From contig NZ_VCIX01000067.1 of NCBI RefSeq assembly GCF_006345825.1, forward strand, positions 16,114-80,113: DNA of 64,000 nt. The letters are read 5' to 3'. The DNA is from Paenibacillus paridis (GTDB lineage: Bacteria; Bacillota; Bacilli; Paenibacillales; Paenibacillaceae). The notes below the pieces were generated by a model. That model saw only the letters and a program-made list of their open reading frames with translations, was not told where the DNA came from and made no database searches. Of the stretch, positions 53,513-61,871 are shown piece by piece. The position numbers and the translations under genes are program-made. Position 1 is the first letter of the stretch, and the number at the start of each line of letters is the position of its first letter.

Positions 53513-54334
53513 TTAGGGCACCTCGTATTCACTGATGGTCATCGCCGGCTGTGAGCCTAATCTCATCATTTCGCCGTTAATGGTTAGGGGACGGATTTCC
53601 TTTCCCTTCTCGTCCACTAGTGTATGCCGTATGCCTCTGGGAGGCCGCGGGCTCGAGGTTTTATATATGCCGTCCTCCGGAATTGAAATGACTTGATATC
53701 CTTTGATCTTGGGGATAGGCGGGTAGTCAGGCACGCCGTAATGGATGCTGACCGTTCCGTGGAAGCTTTGCGGAATTTCGTGAATGGTGGGTCTGCTTTT
53801 CTCCGCTTCGGCTGCTAGTGTCAAGCTGGGATAGATGATCAAGACCAGCGCTGCAAGCATGAATAACAAGTAGCCTCGTTCTTTCAAGGAGACCAGGGAG
53901 CCTATCGTAAATACAATCGAAGAGCTAGCAAACAGAATGGCAAAAGCCCCTATCTCTGGCGAGAAAAGATGGCTTAGCTTACCAAACCCGAAGCCGATCA
54001 GGAACGGAACGGACGCGGCAGCAAGGAAGCTTAATCCGATAAGCAAAATTATCCGCAGCCAAATCATTGCCCTGCTCCAGCGGAAGAGGAGCGTATAGCA
54101 AGGCAAAATGAGAAATAGATAAGGAGCTAGCGTCCAGCCAATAAGCAGTTTGGATTCGCTGCCAAGCCCTTGGTCGTAAACGATCGACAGAAATGCAAGA
54201 TAAGCCGAAAGCCCGCCAAAGTAACTGGTCACAGCGACCAAAATATAGAACAGCATTCGCTTGAATTGTTTTGGTTTGGCTTCCGTAGTTATCGCTTCAT
54301 TGGGTACAAAGTTCTTTAGAATCAATATGCTCAT
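53513..54334 (-). CDS. membrane protein with C-terminal DUF6843-like domain
   Basis: The 273 residues begin with a charged stretch and about six helices (to about 165), followed by a soluble tail of roughly 100 residues: HEIPQSFHGTVSIHYGVPDY, then IPEDGIYKTSSPRP. That tail looks like the DUF6843 pattern seen in Bacillales proteins of unknown role. AGGAAGG lies upstream of the ATG. It is separate from the ABC genes above it; a terminator of the ABC operon lies between. No function should be inferred. Confidence 0.65.
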   Translation of the reverse strand: MSILILKNFVPNEAITTEAKPKQFKRMLFYILVAVTSYFGGLSAYLAFLSIVYDQGLGSESKLLIGWTLAPYLFLILPCYTLLFRWSRAMIWLRIILLIGLSFLAAASVPFLIGFGFGKLSHLFSPEIGAFAILFASSSIVFTIGSLVSLKERGYLLFMLAALVLIIYPSLTLAAEAEKSRPTIHEIPQSFHGTVSIHYGVPDYPPIPKIKGYQVISIPEDGIYKTSSPRPPRGIRHTLVDEKGKEIRPLTINGEMMRLGSQPAMTISEYEVP

Positions 54335-54479
54335 CCATCCTTCCTCGATCAGATTCTATTCCCTCTCTCATCATAGCCCAAGCAGCAAACCGGGCAGTAG
54401 TTCTATCTTTTGTAGTACCGGGAGTGGAGCTGCCCCTAGATCTTGCGGAGCATATGTAAGCTGGATGGGTGAAGCACAT

Positions 54480-54517
54480 GAAAAAACCATCTTCCCAGTG
54501 ATGTAGGGATAGATGGC
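54480..54517 (-). terminator. intrinsic terminator of the lantibiotic-type ABC operon
   Basis: On the minus strand, CCATCTATCCC pairs with GGGAAGATGG (one mismatch) around a nine-base loop, followed by TTTTTT. Confidence 0.75.
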
Positions 54518-54542
54518 TTTTGGTTTTTCTAGCGGTTGTGGC

Positions 54543-55292
54543 CTAGATTTCCTTGCGTTTAAAATAAAGCAGCCCAATCACAAGGAACAAAGTAAAGCTT
54601 CCTGTCACCGTAATGAGCAGCGTTTCAAGCGGCAGCGCAAAGGCGCCAAAATCTTGATCGCTGAAGCTTAGCATCGCCAGCATCGGCTGCGCCCAAGGAT
54701 AGTAGGGCCCGATTTTGTCGGAATTGACGATAAGCATGTTCGGAATGGTCAGCATCACGTTGATCACCAGCGGAGCGGCAAAGCTGCTCCAACTGATGGA
54801 AACAAACAGCTGCAGCGCTGCAAGCGGAAGGCAGGCCAGCCAGCCGCTTCCGATGCTGGTCAGGAGCAAGCGCCACGGAAGACCGTCGATGATGTCATGC
54901 GAGGCTGCTGCAGCAATGACGGCAATAAGAAATAACAGCTGCGTAAGTGCCAGCAATAGGGCGATGACGCTGAACTTGGCCAAATAAAGGCTTACCCGGG
55001 ATACGGGAAGCGTCAGAAGCTGTTTCCAGCCTCCTCCGGCATGCTCGTATCGGCAGACGAATGCGGATAGAATGCCCGTAAGGATGGGCAAGAACAGCAT
55101 TGCATGGAACGAAGACATGGTGGAGGCCAGTAGAGCGTATTCCTCAAGCCGATTGGCAGCGCCAAAAGATTCAAGGGATAGGAAGACACCGATCGTGAGC
55201 GACAGGAGCGGGCTAATCAGAAGCAGAATCCAGATATACGATTTGGATAGCTTGAGCCGTTCAGAAGCAACTAATCGAAGGAAGCCCTTCAT
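54543..55292 (-). CDS. ABC-2 permease of lantibiotic-immunity type (first copy)
   Basis: A 249-residue membrane protein with six helices. It starts with the amphipathic LRLVASERLKLSKSYIWILL segment and contains FVCRYEHAGGGWKQLLTLPV, a hallmark of MutE/EpiE/SpaE-like permeases (EhxxxxWKqLlaLPV). Works with the ATPase at 56019 and the sister permease at 55294. Separated from it by one base, so the permeases are translated together. The likely task is export or release of a peptide antibiotic or bacitracin-like agent. Confidence 0.88.
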   Translation of the reverse strand: MKGFLRLVASERLKLSKSYIWILLLISPLLSLTIGVFLSLESFGAANRLEEYALLASTMSSFHAMLFLPILTGILSAFVCRYEHAGGGWKQLLTLPVSRVSLYLAKFSVIALLLALTQLLFLIAVIAAAASHDIIDGLPWRLLLTSIGSGWLACLPLAALQLFVSISWSSFAAPLVINVMLTIPNMLIVNSDKIGPYYPWAQPMLAMLSFSDQDFGAFALPLETLLITVTGSFTLFLVIGLLYFKRKEI

Positions 55293-55293
55293 T

Positions 55294-56022
55294 TCAATTC
55301 ACATCCTTTTTGATGAAATGAAGGGTCCCCATGAGACAAATGACGCAGCCAGCTGCAAAGCCGGCGGCGACAAACAGCTCTTGCCGCGGCCCAATATAGC
55401 CGAACATCGGCCAGTTTAGGGGCAGCATTTTGGATAAGGTGCCTGAGATCAAGCTTGTAAATACAGAACCGATCGCAGCTAGCACGCCAAGCGTGATGGG
55501 AACAGCCTGGTTTTTGAGAAGCATGCACAGCCATAGGAACAAGGCCAGCGCGGGAAGGGAAGCAGCAAATGGCAGGAAGCTGAGCCGCAGGATAGACCCT
55601 ATAGGCATCGTTTCCATGCCGAAACGCAGCGATAGCCCTAGCGCAGCCACGCCTATTGCAAGCACCATGCAAGACAGGGTAAGCAGCAGGAAGCTGATGG
55701 CGAATTTGGAGAAAAAGACTGCGTTTCGCGAGATCGGCAGCGCGAGCAGCTGCTTCCACGCATTTGTCTGATGCTCAATATGGGCAAGCAGCGAAGAGAC
55801 GAGCGTAACGCCTAGAAAGAGCGAGATGGGGACAAACATTTGGATGTCCGCAAGCAGCGTTTCCCATAGCCTGCCCGCGTATCTTTGCGTCAAATAGTCA
55901 TATCGAAGCCCGTAGTTGAGCGCCTGCATGGCGATGATGCCAAGAGGCCCAAGGAAGATCAGAAACCAGATGCCTTTGCCTCTTATTTTCAAAAAATCAG
56001 ATGAGAGCGCCTTGAACATCAT
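55294..56022 (-). CDS. ABC-2 permease of lantibiotic-immunity type (second copy)
   Basis: A 242-residue, six-helix permease. Near residue 70-90 it has HIEHQTNAWKQLLALPISRN, the same motif as its partner, with otherwise distant sequence, so they form a heterodimer in the MutG/MutE fashion. Its ATG overlaps the ATPase stop by 4 bases (coupled). The final segment is hydrophobic with a charged tail. No immunity lipoprotein or lantibiotic precursor gene is next to it. Confidence 0.88.
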   Translation of the reverse strand: MMFKALSSDFLKIRGKGIWFLIFLGPLGIIAMQALNYGLRYDYLTQRYAGRLWETLLADIQMFVPISLFLGVTLVSSLLAHIEHQTNAWKQLLALPISRNAVFFSKFAISFLLLTLSCMVLAIGVAALGLSLRFGMETMPIGSILRLSFLPFAASLPALALFLWLCMLLKNQAVPITLGVLAAIGSVFTSLISGTLSKMLPLNWPMFGYIGPRQELFVAAGFAAGCVICLMGTLHFIKKDVN

Positions 56023-56933
56023 AGCTGCGTTCCCTCCCCGACAATCTGTAGGAAAAGCTCCTCCAGCGTCTTCCGCTTCTCCTCGACCCGGTAAATATCA
56101 TGCTTGCGCTCCACAAGCGTTCGCACGATACGTGCAACCGTATGGTCACTCGTTTGCTCTAGCAGCAGGGTTTTTCCACGGTGAACCGATTCGATGCCGT
56201 GCTGCCGCAGCGTAATATGAGCTTGCTCAGGATCGGAGACGACAAGGGACATGCTGCCCTGTGCTTGCTGGTGCAGATTCGCAATCGTATCCTGAAAAAC
56301 AAGCTCTCCCTGCCGTATGATGCCAACCGTCCCGGCGGTGAGTTCAACCTCGCTAAGCAAATGGCTCGAGATGAGTACGGTGATGCCATGCTGCTTGGGC
56401 ATTTGTTTAATTAACTCGCGGATTTCCAAGATGCCGGAGGGATCGAGGCCGTTGGTTGGCTCATCGAGCATGAGCAGCTCTGGATTGCCTAGCAAAGCGC
56501 TTGCGATGCCAAGTCGCTGCTTCATCCCGAGAGAGAAGCCTTTTACCGGACGCCGGGCTTCCTTCGCTAGCCCAACAATGCTTAGTACCTCCGAAATTCT
56601 GGATTTGGGCGCTTCGATAATCCGGCGTATGGCTTCTAGGTTATCCGTGGCGCTCAAGTGCCCGTAATAGGAGGGGTATTCAACAAGCGAGCCTACCCGG
56701 CGCAAAATGGAAAGTCTCTCCTTGTTGAGCGCTTTTCCGAAAATATTCACAGATCCATTGGATGGCTTGATCAAGCCAAGCAGCATGCGGATCGTCGTTG
56801 TTTTGCCCGCGCCGTTCGGTCCCAGAAAGCCGTAAATATCCCCTTTGGCAATTTTCAAATTCAGATTGGAAACGGCATAACGTCCTTTATAACGCTTGCT
56901 GAGCCCCTTTGTTTCAATAATCCATTCATTCAC
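56019..56933 (-). CDS. ABC transporter ATPase (BcrA/MutF type)
   Basis: About 304 residues with Walker A GPNGAGKTTT (about 36-45), Q-loop, signature FSLGMKQRLGIASALLG, Walker B LLMLDEPTNGLD and H-loop ISSHLLSEV, then the longer C-terminal region typical of the BcrA/drug-resistance ATPases. Start: the upstream GTG at 56942 lies within the ribosome site, so the GTG at 56933 (6 bases after GAGGTG) is chosen. Energises the two permeases. The HTH-free two-component genes just upstream probably control it. Confidence 0.92.
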   Translation of the reverse strand: MNEWIIETKGLSKRYKGRYAVSNLNLKIAKGDIYGFLGPNGAGKTTTIRMLLGLIKPSNGSVNIFGKALNKERLSILRRVGSLVEYPSYYGHLSATDNLEAIRRIIEAPKSRISEVLSIVGLAKEARRPVKGFSLGMKQRLGIASALLGNPELLMLDEPTNGLDPSGILEIRELIKQMPKQHGITVLISSHLLSEVELTAGTVGIIRQGELVFQDTIANLHQQAQGSMSLVVSDPEQAHITLRQHGIESVHRGKTLLLEQTSDHTVARIVRTLVERKHDIYRVEEKRKTLEELFLQIVGEGTQL

Positions 56934-56968
56934 GTTAATCACCTCTATAGCTAGATTAACGGACGAAG

Positions 56969-57007
56969 GTTAAAGGAAGGGTGGCCCAAGTTTAAATTTC
57001 GTTTAAA
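56969..57007 (-). promoter_or_regulatory. direct repeats upstream of the ABC operon, candidate response-regulator site
   Basis: Read on the plus strand: GTTAAAG (56970), GTTTAAA (56990-56996) and GTTTAAA (57001-57007); the last two are spaced by TTTC, an 11-base period. Spaced 7-mers at one helix turn are what OmpR-type regulators bind. It lies 40-70 bases before the ATPase start. Confidence 0.5.
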
Positions 57008-57038
57008 AAATAGAGCGGCATCGCCAATCGTTACTTAT

Positions 57039-58424
57039 TCAAACAATGATGAATATGCTTGTACCCTCAGAGCTGCTCTCCGTATGCCAATCAAGCTTCA
57101 TCTCCTTCAGGAGGTAGTCGACGATGGCAAGCCCAATGCCATAGCCTTTGCTGGCCGACTCCGCTTCAAGCCCGCGGCCGTGGTCGCGTATGACGATGGC
57201 GGTTCTCTGCTGGAATAGCTCTACCGACAGCCCGATAAAGGCTCCGCTTGCGGCATGTCGGGTTACATTTTGGAACAGGTTATCGAATACGCGGCGAAGC
57301 GCGGCTTTGTCGACAGCATGGAGCATAGGTTCATCAGGAAGTTCAATCTCTGCGGCAATGCCCGCCTGTTCCCAAAGGGGATACCAAGAGGCAGCGCTCT
57401 CGCGCAGGATGCGCAGCACGTCCTGCTCAGTGAGGCTGAGCGGGTAACGCCCGCTGGTCATTAACGTGTAAGAGAGCAAATTTTCAATCAGGCTGTCAAT
57501 GCTGGCGATTTTTTGTCCCAACTGCTTGACGGAAGCCTGCCCGCTCGGGCTGAGCGTTTCTTTTTTCAGGGAGTACAGATGGCCGCTCATGACCGTCAAA
57601 GGTGTCCGCAAATCATGCGAAAGGCTCGAAATGAGCTGCTTGCGAAGCTGTTCCTCTTCGTATTCGCGTTCCTTGCTCTCTTGCAGCTGTACGACCATAT
57701 CGTTAAAGGCCATCTCCAGCTGTCCGATTTCATCATGTTTTTTCAGGATAATGGGCTGCGGGAGACCGTTGTCCCCATGAAGTGACATCGCAGCCTGCAT
57801 ACTAAGCAGCCGCTTGCGAATGCTGCGGAAGAACAGCAGCGATACAAGGAAGAAGAAGGCGAACATCATAATCAGAAAGGCAATATATAAAGGCGTACCG
57901 GTTCCAAGCGGCCGCTCCATCTGGATAATGGACCGCGGCAGCTGCAGCACCATGAAGCCGGTCTCGGAATGGTCAGGCCCAAAGAAGGACACGACGGTAA
58001 AAGGGTCCTGATTAATGCTCGCTTTCATAAATTGAATAGCATCCGCTGCGTTCCACTGGAGCTGCAGCTGCTTCTGCGGCGGCAGCTGCAGCCTGGTTTG
58101 GCCTGCAGAATCGACCCAGAATAAGGAAGCCTCCGGATACGTTTGCTTCAACTGCTGCAGCGTGCGGTCGATCAGGGCTGCGTCGTTTTCTTGCAGCTGG
58201 CTGGCCTGCTCATGCCACATGGCGGCAAGCTCATTGCTGCTCCCATACTTCAGAAAGTTTTCATCTGAAGCCTTTGTATTCTCCTGAATAACGACATAAA
58301 GAATGGAGGCAATGGGGAATACGATTGGGATAAATAAAAAGGCAAAGAGAATAATGAGCAAATAGCGGGACAGCAAGGTTTGGCGGAATCTCATGGCACG
58401 GGAACGCTGTTTCACCTTTTTCAC
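57039..58424 (-). CDS. sensor histidine kinase paired with the ABC transporter
   Basis: 461 residues. Two membrane helices (about 18-42 and 178-198) flank an extracytoplasmic domain of about 130 residues; a HAMP segment follows, then HisKA (SSLSHDLRTPLTVMSGHLYSL, phospho-His about 270), N-box NLFQNVTRHA, and DHGRGLE and GYGIGLAIV in the HATPase. Because it has a full sensor domain it is not the short BceS type. Its GTG overlaps the regulator stop by 4 bases. It may sense a cell-wall-active peptide; inferred from the transporter next to it. Confidence 0.92.
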   Translation of the reverse strand: MKKVKQRSRAMRFRQTLLSRYLLIILFAFLFIPIVFPIASILYVVIQENTKASDENFLKYGSSNELAAMWHEQASQLQENDAALIDRTLQQLKQTYPEASLFWVDSAGQTRLQLPPQKQLQLQWNAADAIQFMKASINQDPFTVVSFFGPDHSETGFMVLQLPRSIIQMERPLGTGTPLYIAFLIMMFAFFFLVSLLFFRSIRKRLLSMQAAMSLHGDNGLPQPIILKKHDEIGQLEMAFNDMVVQLQESKEREYEEEQLRKQLISSLSHDLRTPLTVMSGHLYSLKKETLSPSGQASVKQLGQKIASIDSLIENLLSYTLMTSGRYPLSLTEQDVLRILRESAASWYPLWEQAGIAAEIELPDEPMLHAVDKAALRRVFDNLFQNVTRHAASGAFIGLSVELFQQRTAIVIRDHGRGLEAESASKGYGIGLAIVDYLLKEMKLDWHTESSSEGTSIFIIV

Positions 58425-59095
58425 TGGCGTACCCGATAACCGATGCCCCGTACGGTTTCAATCACTTCGGGGGCAGCAGGATTCCGTTCGATTTTTTCCC
58501 GCAAATACCGAATATGCACCATCAGCGTTTTATCGCCCTCGATGAAGGCTTCTCCCCAAACAGCCTCGTAAATTTGCTCCTTCGTCAAGATTTGTCCCAT
58601 GTGGCGAAGCATATAGCTGAAAATATGAAATTGTTTGCCCGTAAGCGTAATTTCTTCGCCAGTATCCCTGTTTTCGACGCGGTTCTGCTCCTCATGCACG
58701 AGCAGATGCTTGACGACTAGGGGCTCAGCACTGCGGGAGCCTGAACGGCGAAGCAGCACTTCAACGCGAGCAGTCAGTTCATCGGGATGAAACGGCTTGG
58801 TCAGATAGTCGTCAGCAAACTGCAAGCCTTGCAGCTTGTCATCGATGGAGGTGCGGGCAGAAAGCATGAGGATCGGGGTATCCGGTGCGGACTTCTTGAG
58901 CCGCTGTCCCACGGTAAAACCGTCGAGTCCAGGCAGCATGACATCGAGAATGACAAGCTTGCAGCCAGCCGCAGCTTCAACAGCGCCTTCGCCGCTTTTT
59001 TGCCAACGGACGTCATAGCCTTGATCTTTCAAATGCTGGCAAACAAAGCTACCGATTTCTTGGTCATCCTCTATGTACAGCAGTGGTATATTCAT
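58421..59095 (-). CDS. OmpR-family response regulator for the ABC/kinase module
   Basis: 224 residues. Receiver: YIEDDQE (early acid pair), phospho-Asp in LDVMLPGLDGF (about 52), LSARTS and LTKPFHPDE. Winged helix: ITLTGKQFHIFSYMLRHMG and GDKTLMVHIRYLREKIER. The frame is open to 59209, but the receiver begins at the ATG ending at 59095 with AAAGGAAG upstream. Probable targets are the ABC genes, whose upstream region has spaced direct repeats. Confidence 0.93.
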   Translation of the reverse strand: MNIPLLYIEDDQEIGSFVCQHLKDQGYDVRWQKSGEGAVEAAAGCKLVILDVMLPGLDGFTVGQRLKKSAPDTPILMLSARTSIDDKLQGLQFADDYLTKPFHPDELTARVEVLLRRSGSRSAEPLVVKHLLVHEEQNRVENRDTGEEITLTGKQFHIFSYMLRHMGQILTKEQIYEAVWGEAFIEGDKTLMVHIRYLREKIERNPAAPEVIETVRGIGYRVRQ

Positions 59096-59269
59096 AGATA
59101 AAGGCTTCCTTTCTTGATGGCGATTGTAAGCATTATAACTAGAGGAAGGCATGGATAAACGGGAGAAATTCCTATTCATCATACAAATGAGACAAAAGGT
59201 TTTTTCCATATGTTACTTTATAACCGTGTAGAATGCCAATTCCGAGTGATAAAGGCAGCCCCTATTGAT

Positions 59270-59299
59270 TTGACAATGATAATGGTTATCGTTTACGAT
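59270..59299 (+). promoter_or_regulatory. promoter with Fur box for the AraC/siderophore-binding gene
   Basis: TTGACA (59270-59275), 18 bases, TACGAT (59294-59299). In the spacer lies TGATAAT-G-GTTATCG (59277-59291), two mismatches from the 7-1-7 Fur box. This predicts iron-repressed transcription. Confidence 0.72.
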
Positions 59300-59364
59300 T
59301 CTAAATTGTATTGGTTTTTGCAGCTGCAAGGGATCGCAGGCTATTGGATTTGGGGGGATTAACA

Positions 59365-61317
59365 GTGAATTGGGAAGAATACATCCAAATGTGGGACACA
59401 TCGTGGATTCAATTGGCGGACATTCGGCAACATGTGATACGTAGACAGAGGAAACAGCAACATTTACTCCCAGCGAGCAGTTTTATTTTTGTCGTACAAG
59501 GACAAGGTACCATCTGGTTGGATGGTGTTCGGCACCCCGTAGAACGATTTTTTATCCTGCATGCAGGAAAAGGCAGTACCATTAAGTTAGAGGCTGGGCA
59601 TGAGGACGTCACTTACTATTACATTTTATATAGAGGCAGTATCCACACTAAAGCTAGCAAAGCCATATTGAAGGCTTATCATATCAACAACCCCTTTCAA
59701 CTGCAGTATGCATGCAAGCCTCATGCTCCGGTTGTTCTGTATCGTCATATGGAATCGATGTATGAGGAATGGAATCGCAGACAGATTAAGGAACGGTTCC
59801 AAGCGAAAATTCAATTTTATCAGTTCGTATATACATTGGTAGACCAGTTGCAGCATCAGGGAGTTGCCCCTAAAGAAACGGATGTAGTGGAACAGATCGT
59901 TCAATACATTCACCAACATTATCATGAACCGATTTCACTTGAAACTATGGCAGAGGTATGGAATTATAGCATTCAGCATTTATCGAAGCAGTTTAAGCGC
60001 CGTACGGGAAGAAGTCCTATTGAATACGTCATCCAGACGAGGATGGCTAAAGCGAAGGATCTGCTTATTCAAACCGATGCCACCGTACAGGAAATTGCTT
60101 TAAACGTCGGTTATAGCGACGTCTTTTATTTTACCCGACTGTTTAAGAAACAGGTGGGAACAACGCCTATTCAATATAAAAGTAAGGTAAAGACTGGCCT
60201 GATCGTTTCAGATAGTCCATGGGAAGAGTTCTTATCCTCCATGGGCAAAAATACTTCCGCTTGCTATATTGATTATGATAATCATTATCGAATAAAGGGC
60301 GAAGGGGATACACAGATGTTACAGGGGACTAAAAAGACAATAGGATTAACGCTAATGCTCGTGCTTACGCTGCTGCTTGCAGCTTGCGGAAACGGGAACA
60401 CTAGCAGCAACAATCATCCGTTAACGGAGTCGACACAAAATACGCCATCTAACCAAGCGATTGAGCAAACAGGTTTACGGAAAATAGCAACGGTCATGGG
60501 AGATGTTAACGTTCCGGCCAATCCCGAGCGTGTTGTTGTTGATTGGGATTTGGGGCCAGTCTTAGCCGTTGGGGTGACGCCAGTTGGAGCATCGAATACT
60601 CAACTGGAGTATTCTCAGTTCCTCAAGCCTTTCTTAGATGAGACGGTTCAAGATATTGGGGCGGAAGGAAGTATTTCTTTCGAAAAAGTAGTAGAGCTGG
60701 CGCCAGACATCATTATCACTTGGAATAAAGATGCCTATAGCAACTATTCTAATATCGCTCCAACCGTAGTATTTGATACAAGCCAATACGCAACGATTCA
60801 GGAAGAAATTACAGCGATGGGCGTAATTCTTGACCGAGAAGAAGAGGCTAAACAGTTTGTGGCCGATTTTGAAAAACGGAAAATCGCTGCCCGCGAAAAA
60901 ATTAAAAATGCCATTGCGAGTGATGCAACGATTTCGATCGTTGATTATATCACGGTAGATAAATTTTTAATGGTCATTGGCGACATGGGGGAGCGAGGCG
61001 GCAGAGCTGCTTACGATATTTTGGGAATGAAGCCTACTCCTAAAGTTCAAAGTGAAATCATCGATAAGAAAATGAGCCGTGTTGAAGTCTCTTGGGAAAC
61101 GGTAAATGATTATGTAGGCGATTATGTTATTATCCTTACCGTAAATGGCAAGGAACCGCCTAAATTACCAGCGACATGGACATCTTTGGAAGCAGTGAAA
61201 AACAATCGGATTATCGAAATTGATATGGAGAAATATTTTGCAGCAGATTCCTACTCCTCCTTGTTACAAGCGGAGGATATTGCCGACAAAATATCGAAGC
61301 TGGTCTCAACTAAATAA
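59365..61317 (+). CDS. AraC-family regulator joined in frame to a siderophore-binding lipoprotein
   Basis: One uninterrupted frame of 650 residues. Residues 1-290 form an AraC regulator: cupin-like part (SSFIFVVQGQGTIWLDGVRH), then two helix-turn-helix units (ISLETMAEVWNYSIQHLSKQF and VQEIALNVGYSDVFYFTRLF). Residues 318-650 form a complete FeuA/FepB-like substrate-binding lipoprotein with its own start, signal peptide and lipobox Cys at about 341. The linker (about 291-317) is encoded by DNA that contains a near-perfect Fur box. Bacillus Btr is a known AraC-binding-protein fusion, but its binding domain is cytosolic. GGGGGGAT precedes the GTG at 59365. Either a real fusion or two genes whose first stop was lost. 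Confidence 0.8.
   Translation: MNWEEYIQMWDTSWIQLADIRQHVIRRQRKQQHLLPASSFIFVVQGQGTIWLDGVRHPVERFFILHAGKGSTIKLEAGHEDVTYYYILYRGSIHTKASKAILKAYHINNPFQLQYACKPHAPVVLYRHMESMYEEWNRRQIKERFQAKIQFYQFVYTLVDQLQHQGVAPKETDVVEQIVQYIHQHYHEPISLETMAEVWNYSIQHLSKQFKRRTGRSPIEYVIQTRMAKAKDLLIQTDATVQEIALNVGYSDVFYFTRLFKKQVGTTPIQYKSKVKTGLIVSDSPWEEFLSSMGKNTSACYIDYDNHYRIKGEGDTQMLQGTKKTIGLTLMLVLTLLLAACGNGNTSSNNHPLTESTQNTPSNQAIEQTGLRKIATVMGDVNVPANPERVVVDWDLGPVLAVGVTPVGASNTQLEYSQFLKPFLDETVQDIGAEGSISFEKVVELAPDIIITWNKDAYSNYSNIAPTVVFDTSQYATIQEEITAMGVILDREEEAKQFVADFEKRKIAAREKIKNAIASDATISIVDYITVDKFLMVIGDMGERGGRAAYDILGMKPTPKVQSEIIDKKMSRVEVSWETVNDYVGDYVIILTVNGKEPPKLPATWTSLEAVKNNRIIEIDMEKYFAADSYSSLLQAEDIADKISKLVSTK
60276..60290 (+). 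promoter_or_regulatory. Fur box inside the AraC/lipoprotein frame
   Basis: TGATAAT-C-ATTATCG is one mismatch from the 7-1-7 consensus, and the overlapping TGATTAT-G-ATAATCA (60270-60284) is a perfect palindrome. It lies 26 bases before the internal ATG at 60316, exactly where an iron-regulated lipoprotein promoter would be. Confidence 0.75.
60316..61317 (+). CDS. iron-siderophore-binding lipoprotein, probable internal start
   Basis: Likely the separately translated product of the downstream half: 333 residues. It has AAGGGG 8 bases upstream, a signal peptide with LTLLLAAC lipobox (Cys 24), RKIATVMGDVNVPANPERVV (FepB-like first lobe), GAEGSISFEKVVELAPDIIIT (about 113-133), a rigid helix, and SLEAVKNNRIIEIDMEKYF near the end. 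It binds a ferric siderophore outside the membrane and hands it to an ABC permease. No permease or ATPase gene follows, so it must use ones encoded elsewhere. This call overlaps the fused frame; I list both because the signals conflict. Confidence 0.75.
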   Translation: MLQGTKKTIGLTLMLVLTLLLAACGNGNTSSNNHPLTESTQNTPSNQAIEQTGLRKIATVMGDVNVPANPERVVVDWDLGPVLAVGVTPVGASNTQLEYSQFLKPFLDETVQDIGAEGSISFEKVVELAPDIIITWNKDAYSNYSNIAPTVVFDTSQYATIQEEITAMGVILDREEEAKQFVADFEKRKIAAREKIKNAIASDATISIVDYITVDKFLMVIGDMGERGGRAAYDILGMKPTPKVQSEIIDKKMSRVEVSWETVNDYVGDYVIILTVNGKEPPKLPATWTSLEAVKNNRIIEIDMEKYFAADSYSSLLQAEDIADKISKLVSTK

Positions 61318-61399
61318 TATAATGATCAAATGAAAAGTGAAGCTTACTGAAGAGTGTTAGAGTACAGAGAGTGAAGTTCTCTAATGGGAGGAAATGATA

Positions 61400-61440
61400 G
61401 AAAAGAAGTATGGCCATAAACCATGCTTCTTTTCGTGTTC
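61400..61440 (+). terminator. intrinsic terminator after the lipoprotein
   Basis: GAAAAGAAGTATGG pairs with CCATGCTTCTTTTC (one G-T pair) around CCATAAA. The T-run overlaps the stem end, so efficiency is moderate. Confidence 0.6.
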
Positions 61441-61600
61441 CAGTTAACTAAATAAGTGTAGAAGTATCAGGCATCGCCACAACTCTCAACCGAAATAAAC
61501 ATAATCCAACTGCGAAAAAGGCAGCTAATAGCCGAAATGAACATATTCAGTCTTCTAGGTAACTAATAGTTATTTTAAATTAACCTTCCTCTTACTGCTT

Positions 61601-61871
61601 ATGCCCTTTATTGATAGTGATTCTTCATGGAAGTTTGAATTAGTGCCAGAACCATTCCAGAACCAGAACCAGCCTTCCCGTTTGCCTCGTTTAGCTCGTT
61701 TGGACAACCGTAGATTGCCATATACATACAAAACTCGAGTAAGTTTCTCTGTTTTACAACCTCTACTGTACCACAAATCCTTGCTTCGAACGCTATGCTC
61801 TTATTGCGAAAAACTGGCGAGATAAGCGACGTCGTACACCTCGAAAAAATGTTAAAGCTCCAGTCATGTAA
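61601..61871 (+). pseudogene. possible transposase remnant
   Basis: Two pieces in different frames. The first has SRLPRLARLDNRRLP with the basic RPRxDNR-like feel of IS5 N-termini; the second (61788-61871) reads ERYALIAKNWRDKRRRTPRK and ends PVM-stop, like a transposase C-terminus. No catalytic residues can be placed and no terminal repeats were seen. The assignment is by look alone and could be wrong; the main claim is that this is decayed coding DNA. Confidence 0.3.

Noticed and set aside
54335..59095. Lantibiotic precursor or modification genes beside the immunity-type transporter
   Set aside because: I looked at short frames on both strands here and saw no Cys/Ser/Thr-rich leader-core peptide or LanB/C/M-like sequence.
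61388..61450. Short peptide beginning after GGGAGG
   Set aside because: The 17-codon frame is made of the terminator hairpin itself, so it is not a likely gene.
61601..61871. Intact insertion sequence
   Set aside because: Only fragments in different frames, no catalytic triad and no terminal repeats; listed as a low-confidence remnant instead.
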